64,000 nucleotides of DNA from Nereocystis luetkeana (taxonomy: Eukaryota; Sar; Phaeophyceae; Laminariales; Laminariaceae). Made by a program: the position numbers and the translations under genes. Below are positions 21,835 through 31,871 of this stretch, piece by piece (within the stretch, counting starts at the first letter, position 1; each line of letters begins with the position of its first letter). The notes under the pieces are model-generated. The model saw only the letters and a list, made by a program, of their open reading frames with translations, was not told the DNA's origin and did not search any database. The DNA lies in contig JARUPZ010000030.1 in NCBI GenBank assembly GCA_031213475.1, positions 6,937,661 through 7,001,660 on the forward strand, read 5' to 3'.

Positions 21835-24178
21835 GAACCACTTACTTGGATGTAAACCCCTGGGCGTGCTCGGTTGGTAAATCCCTGGCCTCTCAGAGCT
21901 CCCACTTCCAAACCACCTCCTTTTATTACTTGCCGGACCCTTCCAGCGGTTCTTTGTTTTCTCCATTTCTCTTGGCACTCTCAGTCCTTTCTTCCGTTTT
22001 TCTTCTTCTCTCGTTTAATTTTCGTGCGTGTACTCCGAGCACGGCACGGCCTGGGAGCCCGGCGCCGTGGCGGGTGTCTGCTGGCGGGTAGAGGCGGGGT
22101 TGCAAGGAGCGCGGTCACCGCGTTCGTGCCTAGGCGTCGCGTGTGCCTCGAGACACGAGGGATGCTTGAACGGGCTCTGTCTGGCCTCGATTTGTGATTT
22201 TGGATAGAGTATGTACGAGATAGGAGGGTCGTTCGAAATTGTGAGTGAACATTCAAGCGGTGCTTATTTTTGCAACCACGCTGCAGTTGTAAGAGGGAGC
22301 TCCCAGTCTGAGTACCAATACTGTCGACCTGGCGAACGACGGCCACGGTAAGCACCGGGCTTCACGCAAGGCGGGCGACGGGGCTGACTGTGGCAGAGAG
22401 TGAGGAAAGCTTTACCGGGACCGAATCGGTGGCAAGGTGGTCGTGGGAGGGGCGGGTGGCGTACGAGGCTGACAGAGAAGCTCTGCTGTTCGTTTGTTTT
22501 CCCCGACCGGTGCAAGGTGTTCCAATCGGGCAGAAAAAAAATTCAGGAGAGGGACGGGGATTTTTTTGTCGTCCCGAGTTTTTCGGTTTCGTTTTACAAT
22601 ATGTTTGCGGTGCTGCTGCTGTGCTGCTAACTGTGCCGCTGTGCCGTGCTGGGTTTTCTCTTTTTAAGTACATACATACAACATATCAAAAAAATAATTC
22701 AAGTACCTTACCTGGGGTATGTACGTACGTGCGCCAACCGTGTTTTCTCTTTTTAAGTACATACATACAGCATATCAAAATAATAATTTAAGTGCCTTAT
22801 CTGGGGTATGTACGTACGTGCGGCAACCGGCAGTGATGCAAAGCGTATGTTGCGTCCGAGCTGTTTTTTCCTGAAGCATGACGGCGGGACTCTTGGCATT
22901 ATCAAGTCGCCAGTTTGAAACTAGGATCATAACTTAAAAACTATATATAATCATGGACCCCCGTCCGCTTCGCATATTGATAATTTGATGTACTATTCGT
23001 TCCTGAGCGAGCGTAGCGGGCGGCCTAGGCCGCCCCCGGAGCGAAGCGCCTTGTAGAACCACTTACTTAGATTAAAATTCCTGAGCGTGCTCGGTTGGTA
23101 CATCCCTGACCTCTCAGAGTTCCCACTTCGAAATCGCCTCCTTTCATTACTTGCCGAAGTTTTCCAGCAATTCTTTGTTTTCTCCATTTCTCTTGCCATT
23201 CTCGGTGCTTTCGTTTCTTTTTTGTTCTTTCGTTTCATGTGCGTGCGTGTATTCCGAGCACGGCACCGCGGGAGAGCCCGCCGCCGTGGCGGGAGTCAGC
23301 AGGTGCTGGCGGGTAGAGGGGGGGTTGCATAGGGCGCGGTCGCCGCTTTCATGCCTAGGCGTCGCGTGTGCCTCGAGACACGAGGGATACACGGACGTGC
23401 TCTGTCTGGACTCCATCTGAGGCTTTGGATAGAGTATGTGTACGAGTCATAAGCGTCGTTCGTAAACCCCAAGATACTATTCCAGCGGTGCTTATTTTTG
23501 CGACCACGCTGAAGTTGAAAGATGCAGCTGTGCACTTTGAACACCAACGTTACCGAGCTGGCGAACGACGGCCACGGTGAACACCGGGCTTCACGCGTGG
23601 CCGGCGACCGGGCTGATTGTAGCAGAGAGTTAGGAAAGCTTCACCCGGACCGAATCGGTGGCGAGGTGGTCGAGAGAGGGGCGGGCGACGTACCAGGTTG
23701 AGAGAGAAGCTCTTCTGTTCATTTTCTTCCTTTGTTTTTATCGTGTGCTAGGTGTTCCAATCAGGCAGAAAATTATTGCACAAGAGGGGACAACGATTTT
23801 TTCTTCATCGCTGGAATTTTCGGTTTCATTTTCGTCGTTTTTGCTGTGCTGCTTTGCCGTGCTGTACTTTCGTTTCCTTCGTACTTACGAGTACAGACAT
23901 AGAGCATATCAAAAGAAGAAATTTAGTAGTACCCTACCTGGGGTATGTATGTGCGTACGACATCCGCGACGCGAAGCGTATGTGGCGCCCGAGCTGGCGT
24001 CCGAGCTGTTTTTCCTGAAGCATGGCGGCGGGACTCTTGGCATTATCAAGTTGCCGATTTGCAGCTACGGTCCTTTAAAAAACTAAATTCAATCGAGGAC
24101 CTAATTTGATGTACTTTTTTCCTTCCTGAGCGAACGCAGCGGGCGGCGTAGGCCGCCTGCGGAGCGAAGCGCCTTGTA
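21835..24178. repeat. 1.2-kb direct tandem duplication
   Basis: Unit 1 (21835-23055) and unit 2 (23056-24178) align along their length. Both begin GAACCACTTACTT, share GAGCGTGCTCGGTTGGTA-like, CGTCGCGTGTGCCTCGAGAC and ACCGAATCGGTGGC blocks, and end GGAGCGAAGCGCCTTGTA after a GGCC-centred hairpin. Unit 1 is about 100 bp longer, largely because of its internal 89-bp duplication. Reading frames differ between the units, so I see no conserved protein. The family is unknown. Confidence 0.8.
22653..22830. repeat. 89-bp tandem duplication inside unit 1
   Basis: Positions 22653-22741 and 22742-22830 are near-identical (CTCTTTTTAAGTACATACAT, then GGGGTATGTACGTACGTGCG). Unit 2 has only one counterpart (near 23880-23970), so this duplication arose after the 1.2-kb duplication. 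Confidence 0.8.
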
Positions 24179-26377
24179 TATATATTTACTTCGAAGTATA
24201 CCGCAACGCTTGCCTTGCGCAACGTACCAAATGCATTGGTTGCGAGCCGCCCTGTTGTGAACTGCGCTTGACGTGTGACGTTGTCGTCAGGTTTGTGGGT
24301 GTTGACGATGGGTGCAGTTGGTTGAACTGAGAATTAATTGTCGTCTATCTGCAATGTTTGCATGGTGTGAGTTTGTGTCGATCCCAGTTTTTGACAAATC
24401 AATATATTTTTTTCTTTAATTGAGTTTGTGTTCTTGCGTGGAAGATTGAACGGAGGAAATCGGGAACGCCAAATTCCGACTCATGGGTAGTAAAAGAGAA
24501 GAACACTGGCCATATTGGGGTATACCCGATGAATTCGTGGCCAAACTCAGGTACCTTTTTATTCCATTGACCGCGAAGGCCCCAGGATGCCATCTCATTG
24601 GTCAACGCCGGCCGCCACCCGATGCTGGCCACTTTTGCGGCGGGTAGACCCAACTTTGGCTACTTTCCCCCCAAGAGGTATCCGATTATTGTACCCACCT
24701 ACCCGAGAATTGCGAGACTATTCGACCACAATGCCCAACCACCACCTCGGGGTTCATGCCTCTCGTCTCGACGAATACGGGCAAGAACCATCTGCGTGAT
24801 GCCCATGATTAGCTTCATTCTAGATTACTCCGTTCGTCTTCTCTCTGCTATGTAGCGCGGAACAACCACAAACAAGCCACCGCTATCCCTCCCTCTCCTC
24901 TCCGCTCCTGTCTTCTCCTCTCCCAGACCAATCTTAGCACAGACCATTCTCTCCCCTTCTCCCGACACAAAAGCAACCAAAAGCAGCATAAGCACAGCAA
25001 CAGTAGAATTGACGGATCATGAGCGGTGCTACCTGTACCAAGTTCGGGTTACCCAGACACAAAGAGTGGGAATTGCTACTATGCAGCATCTCTTATTTTT
25101 TCCTATTTCTGGCCTCACGCTGGATAGGATGAATACGTTAGTACTTACGTAATGCGGAACTGGAATCTATCGTATGCTTAGGGCCACTCCTTGACAATGT
25201 TGGATATGACCGACTATGGTGATAGTCGAGAGGTAAACGCTTGGATTGCTGTTAGACAGATCCAGTTGCGAACTTCATCTCAGAAAGATGTCGAAATTGC
25301 GCTCTCAGGCGGATTCAGAGATTCTGGTGCCAGAAACGAGAGTGAGCTTGAGGGGGACCTCAGTGACTCAGAACCATCTCGGCTAGGAGCGTCAAGCTCT
25401 ACACTTCTAGACGTTCTACGTACTATGTACCGTTCTCAAGAACGCTATGCTTCCGGGCGCTCAACGTACTTCGTACCGTTCTTACTGTTCTCAGCTTTCT
25501 CGAACCGCTTAGAAACATCCCGCAATATTCCCAGAATGTTCTTAGTCGTAGTTCCCCGCATTCTCTATTTCGTATCTACGTTTGGATACACCGCGTAATT
25601 ATGTGTTTCATGTGCATGCTTTAGCAGCACTACATTCTACTGAGTACTTGGTACTGACCAACGCGGCTATGCTACGAACCAGTGACTCGGTAGGCTACTC
25701 GCTCGCTGCTTGTAGCGAAGTACCTAACACTAACACGACCCCTCGATGGGGTTGACATCGTCAATGACTACTAGTCGACATAAAATATCACAATTCCTTA
25801 AAGGACTTACATATCTAAGCTAGCTTGTAGCTTGATAGTGACTGCAACTCTTTGCAATCTCGAAGCCCTGTACAACGATGGGTTTTGTTGCAGGACAGGT
25901 GGCCTACCGCGCAGAAAAATTCGACCAACATATTCAGGCCCGTGTATGAACGGCGGCAATATGGGTGTAGTCTTGTCGTCAAACCTACTCGTGGCTTACG
26001 TACGCTACCAAATAAAATGCGAAAACAGTACTCAAGTGATGAGTTAGTTGACCTAGAAATGGAGAAACAAAGTACCATACAGCAACCCGCAACGTCTCTG
26101 CCTGCCCCGTAGAATCTGCATGTTATGTGTTATGTGCAGATTAACCTACTGGTCCGCAAAGCTAGAAAACAAGCTTGAACACGATTCCAGTCAGTTAATC
26201 GACCAAGAATAGAAGATGTTAGCAGTAGTCTAAAAACAGTGACTCCTTTCAGTTCGCAACTAGCATAGAAACGAAAAGGATCCCAATGTTCCTGCCGCCC
26301 GTAACAAAGGAACAAAGGGGCGCTGCCAGCTATGATACAGCTGTTAAAGACTACGACACTATTCCAGAGTGACATCA
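24179..26377. other. Unassigned; may include the Copia 3' LTR
   Basis: No gene was recognised. An open frame at 25197-25598 (133 codons) has no domain and no clear codon bias. The TGATGTCACTC sequence on the minus strand ending at 26377 directly follows a purine-rich ACGAGGGG, which would fit a polypurine tract and the TG start of a Copia 3' LTR running left. A matching 5' LTR beyond 29.7 kb was not found, so the LTR call stays tentative. Confidence 0.3.
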
Positions 26378-26439
26378 CCCCTCGTTTGTACCGACCCCGT
26401 AGATGTTGATGCTCGATCTCTCGTTCGAATAATCCCTGC

Positions 26440-26942
26440 TCAGCAAGAGAAGTCCTTGATCTGTTGCAGAATCGACCCGTATTGCGTTTTAGCGAGGTGC
26501 TTGGTCACGCAGTCGGCAAGCATTTGCTGCGTCGGTAAATGGTGGATGGTGATCTTGCCACCCTTGACCAGCTCGCAAAGGAAGAAGAAGCGCAAAGCGA
26601 TGTGTTTCGTCCTCGAGCTGTACGTCGAGTTTCCCGCAACGTGCAACGCACCGGTGCTGTCGCAGTTGATGGGTACCGAGCTGAAATATTTGAAGCCTAG
26701 CTCAAGCATGAAGTTGGAGAGGTGGGTAGCCTCCTTTCCCCCGAAGCTGATTACCATGAGTTCCGCCTCCACTGTTGATTGCGCAGTCAGTGACTGCAGC
26801 CTGAAGTGGACTTGCGGTTATCCGGATTAGCCGCGAACGATGCGTCCGTGTAGCCGGTCATCCGGAACTGCCCTCTCTTGTATACGATGCCCAGGTCGGG
26901 ATGCCCCTTCCGGTAGCGCAGTAGATGTTTGGCCGCAGTCAG
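26440..26942 (-). pseudogene. Copia RNase H remnant joined to RT C-terminus
   Basis: On the minus strand from about 26942 the codons give an RYRKGHPDLGI block, TGYTDASFA and DNRKSTSGC, then STVEAELMVIS, CDSTGALHVA, RTKHIALRFFF and ADCVTKHL. These are the usual Copia landmarks at the end of RT and through RNase H (first Asp in YTDAS, Glu in EAEL, Asp in CDSTG). A short stretch between TSGC and the EAEL motif is lost with a frameshift. The enzyme would degrade RNA in RNA-DNA hybrids. It is followed by a stop at 26440. Confidence 0.8.
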
Positions 26943-27595
26943 ATGTATTGCCGCCGGCTTGCTGCATGCCCTCGTGAGTTGGTTCGTGTGGAGGCGCGAG
27001 TCACGCGTAGTTTGTGAGCAGCTGGTGCGACCCCAGGTGAAGTAGGCGGTGTCGATTCGTTGACCTCCGGTGATGATGCTCCAGTAGCCCCGGATGATGA
27101 TTTTTCGTCAGCCCTAGGCGAACATGCTCCAATTGCCCCAGGAGATGATGTTCCGTCAGCCCCAGGTGATGGTGCTCCGATTGCCCCAGGCGATGATGTT
27201 CCGTCCGTCCCAGGTGATGAAGCTCCATCTACCGACCTCTTGTTCTCGTTTTCTCGCGTCGTGTCTCGAATCCTCGCATGTAGGTGTTCTACTTGCGCTG
27301 GAGCAACCTCCTCCTTGTAGTCGAATATGATGGGGTCGAGGAAGGCGGTGTAGTCGATAACGTCTCGTGCGTAAGCCTCTTCGTCATCGTCGACGTAGTC
27401 GAGTCCTTGAGTCGGCAGGTGAGAATGCGGCGGAGTTTCCAGGAACGTTACGTTCCGGCTTTCCACTACGGTACCCTTCGCCGGATTATAAATGCGATAA
27501 GCCCTGCTGTTATGGCTGAATCCGCAGAGCTTGCCCTCCCATGCCCTGTCTCCCTTCGTAGTGTGTCTCGATGTGCACAAACGCCCTGGACCCAA
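26939..27595 (-). pseudogene. Copia integrase C-terminal region
   Basis: Carries the SRAYRIYNPAKGTVVESRNV block typical of the post-core integrase region, followed by an acidic segment and a Ser/Pro/Gly repeat region. It is in a different frame from the integrase core (27510-28721). It ends at 26939 and the RT palm is absent: the next recognisable sequence is already the RT/RNase H junction. The missing part is of the order of the whole RT domain. Confidence 0.75.
27060..27250. repeat. 24-bp in-frame minisatellite in Copia
   Basis: About seven copies of an 8-residue unit of the type GxSSPGAx/GxPSPGAD in the linker between integrase and the lost RT. The unit length keeps the frame, so the linker can change length without breaking the polyprotein. 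Confidence 0.75.
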
Positions 27596-28721
27596 TGGCC
27601 CGTAGATCCGACAAAACCGCCTCCTTGCCGTGCATTCTGGAGAAGGGCGTTGTTCCTCCCAGTGCTGAGTATGGCGATCTGTTGGACAAATATACGGCCG
27701 TGAAGAACAGCTCGCCCCACAAGTTGCGAGGGAAGTTGCCGTCCTTGAGTAGGCACCCGGCTATGGTCGCAAGCGTTCGTCCATCCAGCTCGGACACCCC
27801 ATTCTGCTGGGGAGTTGCCGTCGCGGTGTACTCCATAGCTATGCCGGAGCTGACGCAGAGCTTCTTGAACTCCTTGGAGATATACTCGCCACCCTTGTCT
27901 GCTCGTAGACGTTGGATGCGGAGTCCCAGCTTAACAGCTACCGTCATGTTGTAGAGGTGCAGCGACTCAAAAGCCTCTGTCTTGGACTTCAGGAGGAAGA
28001 TCTCATTCATTCGCGAGAAGTCATCGGTGAACTTGCTGATGTAGGTGTACCCGCCCTTTGCTGCTGGCGTGATGGGCCCCATAAGGTCGGTGTATACCAG
28101 CTCCATGGGCCCTTCGGCCTTGTGTTGGGTGGTCTTGGGGTGTGCCTTCTGCTGGCTCTTGCCCAAAGCACATATGTCGCAGCCAGACACGGTGCCGGTG
28201 TAGTTGACGCCGTTACCGTCCGTCCTCCGAAGGAGCTCCATGTTGTGGGGGTCCATGTGTCCCAGCCGTCTGTTCCAGACGTCAGCGCTAACTTGCGCTG
28301 TGAGAGCGATGGCGGGTGACGACGAGGCCTTGTCGAGTTCCACTTGAAAAGAACACGAACCTATGTCCTCCTCCTGTTGCTGCAGTGGCACTACGACGTC
28401 GCCCTTCCGCAGGTGCGGCGTACCTTCCTCGAGGATGGTAGTGACCCCCCGCTTCATTGCTGCGGTGGGAGAAAAGATGTGGTGCCCCAGTCCCGAAACG
28501 ATCAAGGCAGGAAACCGTAACCGATGTTCCTTACCAGCCCGATCGACGATGGTGCCGCAAAGGATGCCAGTTGCAGTCCCACGCAGCTCCCTGTTGCCGG
28601 CGGTCACGATCGTCTTGGGCGTATCCAGCAGCTTGTGGTCCGTCATAGGGTCAGCTAGACCGGGGATCAGCTTGTCGTCGAAAACGTGTTCTGTCGCCCC
28701 ACTGTCCACCAGCATCGTCAT
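27510..28721 (-). pseudogene. Copia protease and integrase core
   Basis: A 403-codon frame. It starts with the retropepsin motif LVDSGATEHV. A GAG-pre-integrase His-Cys region follows (WNRRLGHMD then CDICALGKSQ, the HHCC zinc site). The integrase core then shows the three acidic positions in YTDLMGPI, RADKGGEY and NGVSELDGRTLA. The frame is closed at 27510, shortly after the core, by a shift. The product would have cut the polyprotein and inserted the cDNA. Confidence 0.85.
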
Positions 28722-28763
28722 TCCACAGCTGTGTGGGCATAAATGTCCTTCCGTTTGTAGGAG

Positions 28764-29132
28764 TCATCCACAGGAAGCCACCGTCGACGTCGCCGTTGAC
28801 GTTGAAGATCGGTTTCTCGTCGTCATCAGCAAGAGAGGTGTGGGCGCCGACCACAGCAGTGGTGAACGCACTACCCTTTTGCGGGCGTGTTGCTCCCTGC
28901 TCATAGCAGTCGGCATCGTTGTGAGTTGTGGAGTTGTGAACTGAGCTCCACTTTGCCCAGCCCCGCCCCCGCCCCCGGATCCAGCCTTCGCTCCAGGAGG
29001 TCTCTTCCTGCTGTCCTTGTTGCCCTTGCTCTGCTTCGGGTTTTTCCCAGCAGATTTCTTGTTGTTGGAGTTGCTCTTGCCCGGCATAGGGCAGTTGCGC
29101 GAGAAGTGTCCTACTTGTGACAGATATAGCAA
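28764..29132 (-). pseudogene. Copia nucleocapsid region
   Basis: The minus-strand frame begins just after a partial zinc knuckle (VGHFSRNCPMPG keeps the His and last Cys), followed by a Lys/Gly/Ser-rich basic tail, as in Copia nucleocapsids. It lies in the protease frame but a stop separates the two. An overlapping frame (28651-29379) covers the same DNA and reads the protein upstream and downstream in part. Confidence 0.6.
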
Positions 29133-29379
29133 TGAACTGTCTCCGCTGACATAGCGACACCGCGTCCGGCAATCCTACACATCGCCTCATTGCTGCGGGA
29201 CAGGTTGTGTAGATACAGATGACACCCCCCCGGGGCGCTTGAATATCGCCAAGGTGAAGTAGTCGTCCGGGTCTTGTCCGGACTTCATAGTGGTTGCTGC
29301 CAGTTCTGCCGTCTTGGAGCGGATAGTTTCGTCGGTAACCTTGAGGTACTTCTCTTGAAGTTCCTCCTCCGCCCATCAC

Positions 29380-29721
29380 TGCCAGTGCCGGTTGTATCCT
29401 CGTGTTTGAGCACGATGAAGGATGCCGGTTTTTGCGTCACCATAAAGAGGATCGCGTAGAGGTCATGAGACTCTCTGTCATACGCTTCCTGTTGCTGCGC
29501 GAGAGTTCTACCACCAGTTGTCGCAGTCGACCCCCCGTTGCCGTGGTCGGCCTGGGCTGCCCTTTCATGTTGGCGTAGACATCCCTGCGATCGATGCTAA
29601 GCCACAAGCAGTTTTGTTTCCGCCAGTCCTTGAACTCCGAGGGCACCCTTCCGCTCAAACTCTTGAGACCCTTAACGGTGTTGGCGAGGTTGCTGGTGAT
29701 ACTGTCGTTGGGGCCTCCCAT
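29380..29721 (-). pseudogene. Copia Gag N-terminal fragment
   Basis: An open frame from the ATG at 29721 gives MGGPNDSITSNLANTVKGLK and then an FKDWRKQNCLWLSI-type stretch, as at the start of Copia Gag proteins where Trp-containing helices occur. It is broken by a stop at 29437. Identity as Gag rests mainly on position upstream of the knuckle and protease. Confidence 0.55.
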
Positions 29722-30107
29722 CTTGGCAGCCTTTCGTACTCGAAGTCATACTCTTGAGCGCAAAACGGTCTTGCACAGTAGAAAGAGGAAGTTGTAGTCG
29801 AATTTGATACACAGCAGGCCTCCATAGCACAGCAGCTCGGAGAAGTCGATCTTTGATGTAAGTGCAGAAGCAGCTTAGACTTGACGGTGTCCACGTACAG
29901 CCCAAAGTATCGTCTTGAGCGTGGATGTCTCGTACAGCAGCTCAGTTCGTCGAACTCGATGCGAAGTAGTTTCGTCGGCTATCCGCAATGCGGCGCGGAT
30001 GATTACGAGCAGCAGCCGAGCTACAGGCAGTAATTCGAGCTGTATGCGTGGTTTCGAGTACGCAGAGCAGAGTTCCAAACTACTGCAGCAGTGCAGCAGT
30101 AGCTGAT
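29722..30107. other. Copia leader / undefined
   Basis: Expected to hold the 5' LTR and primer site of the Copia element on the minus strand, but no TGG-type primer site or LTR copy could be matched. Short ORFs only. Confidence 0.3.
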
Positions 30108-30400
30108 ATGGACTTGATGTCGTACTTGCTCGGAGTCCGAGACTTTCGATCCGCAGCCCGTCGCAGATGTTTTGAGTTCGCAAACAGAGCCCCCCTCGCC
30201 AACTACAGCAGTGAAGCAGATGTTTTCGCGAGGTTGACCATGGCGTATTGCTTGGAGTCCGAGGCTTTTATAGTCACACCTCGTCGTGAAGATACGACCA
30301 ACAGAGCCCTTCACCACAGCAGTGCAGCAGTTGTTATCGTAGGGTTGATGTCGTATTGCTCGGAGTCCGAGGCTTTTATTTTCACAGCTGCTCGGAGTCC
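30108..30400. repeat. Tandem repeat of about 117 bp
   Basis: Two full units and a part of a third are marked by GCTTGGAGTCCGAGGCTTTT (near 30128, 30250, 30357), followed by CAACAGAGCCC and CAGCAGTGCAGCAG. There is no coding evidence. Confidence 0.65.
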
Positions 30401-30534
30401 GATGCTTGCGTTCCTTCTCACCACGTATAGCGTTGTGTATTAGACTGTAGCCGAGTGTTTACTGCCCTTTGTACAATGTGCGCGTGCCACGCCGTTTGCT
30501 TAATATTCTGCTAACACTCCTGTTGTTGCTGCCG

Positions 30535-30537
<3 letters not shown>

Positions 30538-30584
<47 letters not shown>

Positions 30585-30585
30585 G

Positions 30586-30616
<31 letters not shown>

Positions 30617-30637
30617 TACTACTACTACTACTACTAC
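30538..30637. repeat. (ACT)n microsatellite
   Basis: About 33 trinucleotides of ACT/CTA with a few changes (TGCT, TTCT). It yields poly-Leu, poly-Ser or poly-Val frames, which are not genes. Confidence 0.95.
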
Positions 30638-30789
30638 TAATACTACACAAGTACGCGGTGTAGCTGCTATTACTACTGCTGTTGCTGGCACAGGTTGCTG
30701 TTCCTGCTGCTACCCTTACTTTATTCGTGCCACGCGGTTGCTTATCTTGCTACTCCTGCTGTTGCTATTAATAATTTTGCTGAAACAAG

Positions 30790-31640
30790 TAAGTGTGAAG
30801 TATCCAGCTTTTACCGATCCTCCGGATGATACAGACATCCTGCAGATCATACAGATCCTCCAAATCGTACAGACCGTATCCCGGTTAATAAGTACAGATC
30901 ATTCAGATCACACAGATTCCACCCAGGTAGATCATACAGATCCTGCAGATTATACAGATCCTGCAGATCAATGACACCCACCGATAAGCATGTTATGTGC
31001 TGGTCATGCAGATCGTTCAAACCCTATCTCGCTAAAGATGCACAGATCAGCAGGTCGGACCCATCCCGGTCAAACTGTACTGATTGTACAGCTGACACAT
31101 ATTCTACTCAGATACACACATCTAGGAAAATTGTAATCAGACAGATCCCCTCCCGGTTAAACATTAGCATGTTATTGAGATCAACCAGATCCCACCAGGC
31201 ATACAAGTAAGTGGAAATGATACGGAACGTACCTGTCTCTCCAGGCAAACTACAAATTGAAGTGTGTAGATAATCGATCATGCTGATCCTCCGCATCATG
31301 CACACATGGCGCTCAGATTATCCCACCCTGCACGCAAGTGCAATCATAAAGACCAAGCAGATCTCAACGCCAAAGAAAAGAGTGATACATCTACATTATT
31401 TCAGACCCTGCAGATAGTACAGATCTTTTGGATCATGCGGACCTACCCACGCAAAGCTATTCATCAGTGTTCGATTAAGGTTAGGGTTAGGTTCATGCAG
31501 ATCGTGCAGACCCCACCCAGTAGAGGTGTTCAGATCATCAATAAGGACCACCTATCCTATATCGATGATACAGATCCCACCCAGGTGATAAATACCTGGA
31601 TGATGCACACCCCTTCAATTTCGGGGCTACGCTTTCCTTT
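30790..31640. repeat. CAGATC-rich low-order repeat region
   Basis: The hexamer CAGATC and close variants recur, often every 9-11 bases (for example CAGATCATACAGATCCT), densest at 30825-30970 and continuing in diluted form to about 31620. No ORF of note. GGTTAGGGTTAGG occurs at 31476-31490. Confidence 0.6.
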
Positions 31641-31871
31641 AAGCAATACAGTAGTCCATGTCTCCTACCAGGTATGCGCCAAGACATGCGAGAGCATCGA
31701 AGACTAGACCACTACTCTTCGCTTTTAGCAATAGATCAGTAGCCCATGACTCATTTTTCTCCGAGATCATTTTCACTCAAAACAGAGATGCACGGGTTTT
31801 ACCTGCGTCTCCCTTTTCAACTTGCGACACCCCCCAGATTTCATGCCTCCCACATCCCGACGGGGAACCTT

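Larger units (their letters stand above)
26378..29721 (-). mobile_element. Decayed Ty1/Copia retrotransposon
   Basis: In minus-strand order it holds a Gag fragment, zinc knuckle, protease, GAG-pre-integrase, integrase core, integrase C-terminus and RNase H. Integrase before RNase H is the Copia order. The reading frame changes at least four times, and the reverse transcriptase core between integrase and RNase H is missing, so the element cannot move by itself. No pair of LTRs could be confirmed. Confidence 0.85.

Noticed and set aside
25197-25598. 133-codon open frame
   Set aside because: No domain, no codon preference and no supporting signals.
30108-30400. CRISPR-like regular repeats
   Set aside because: Units are about 117 bp, diverged and contiguous, without spacers; a tandem repeat in a eukaryotic genome.
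30459-30691. Poly-Leu, poly-Ser and poly-Val frames
   Set aside because: Translations of the ACT microsatellite.
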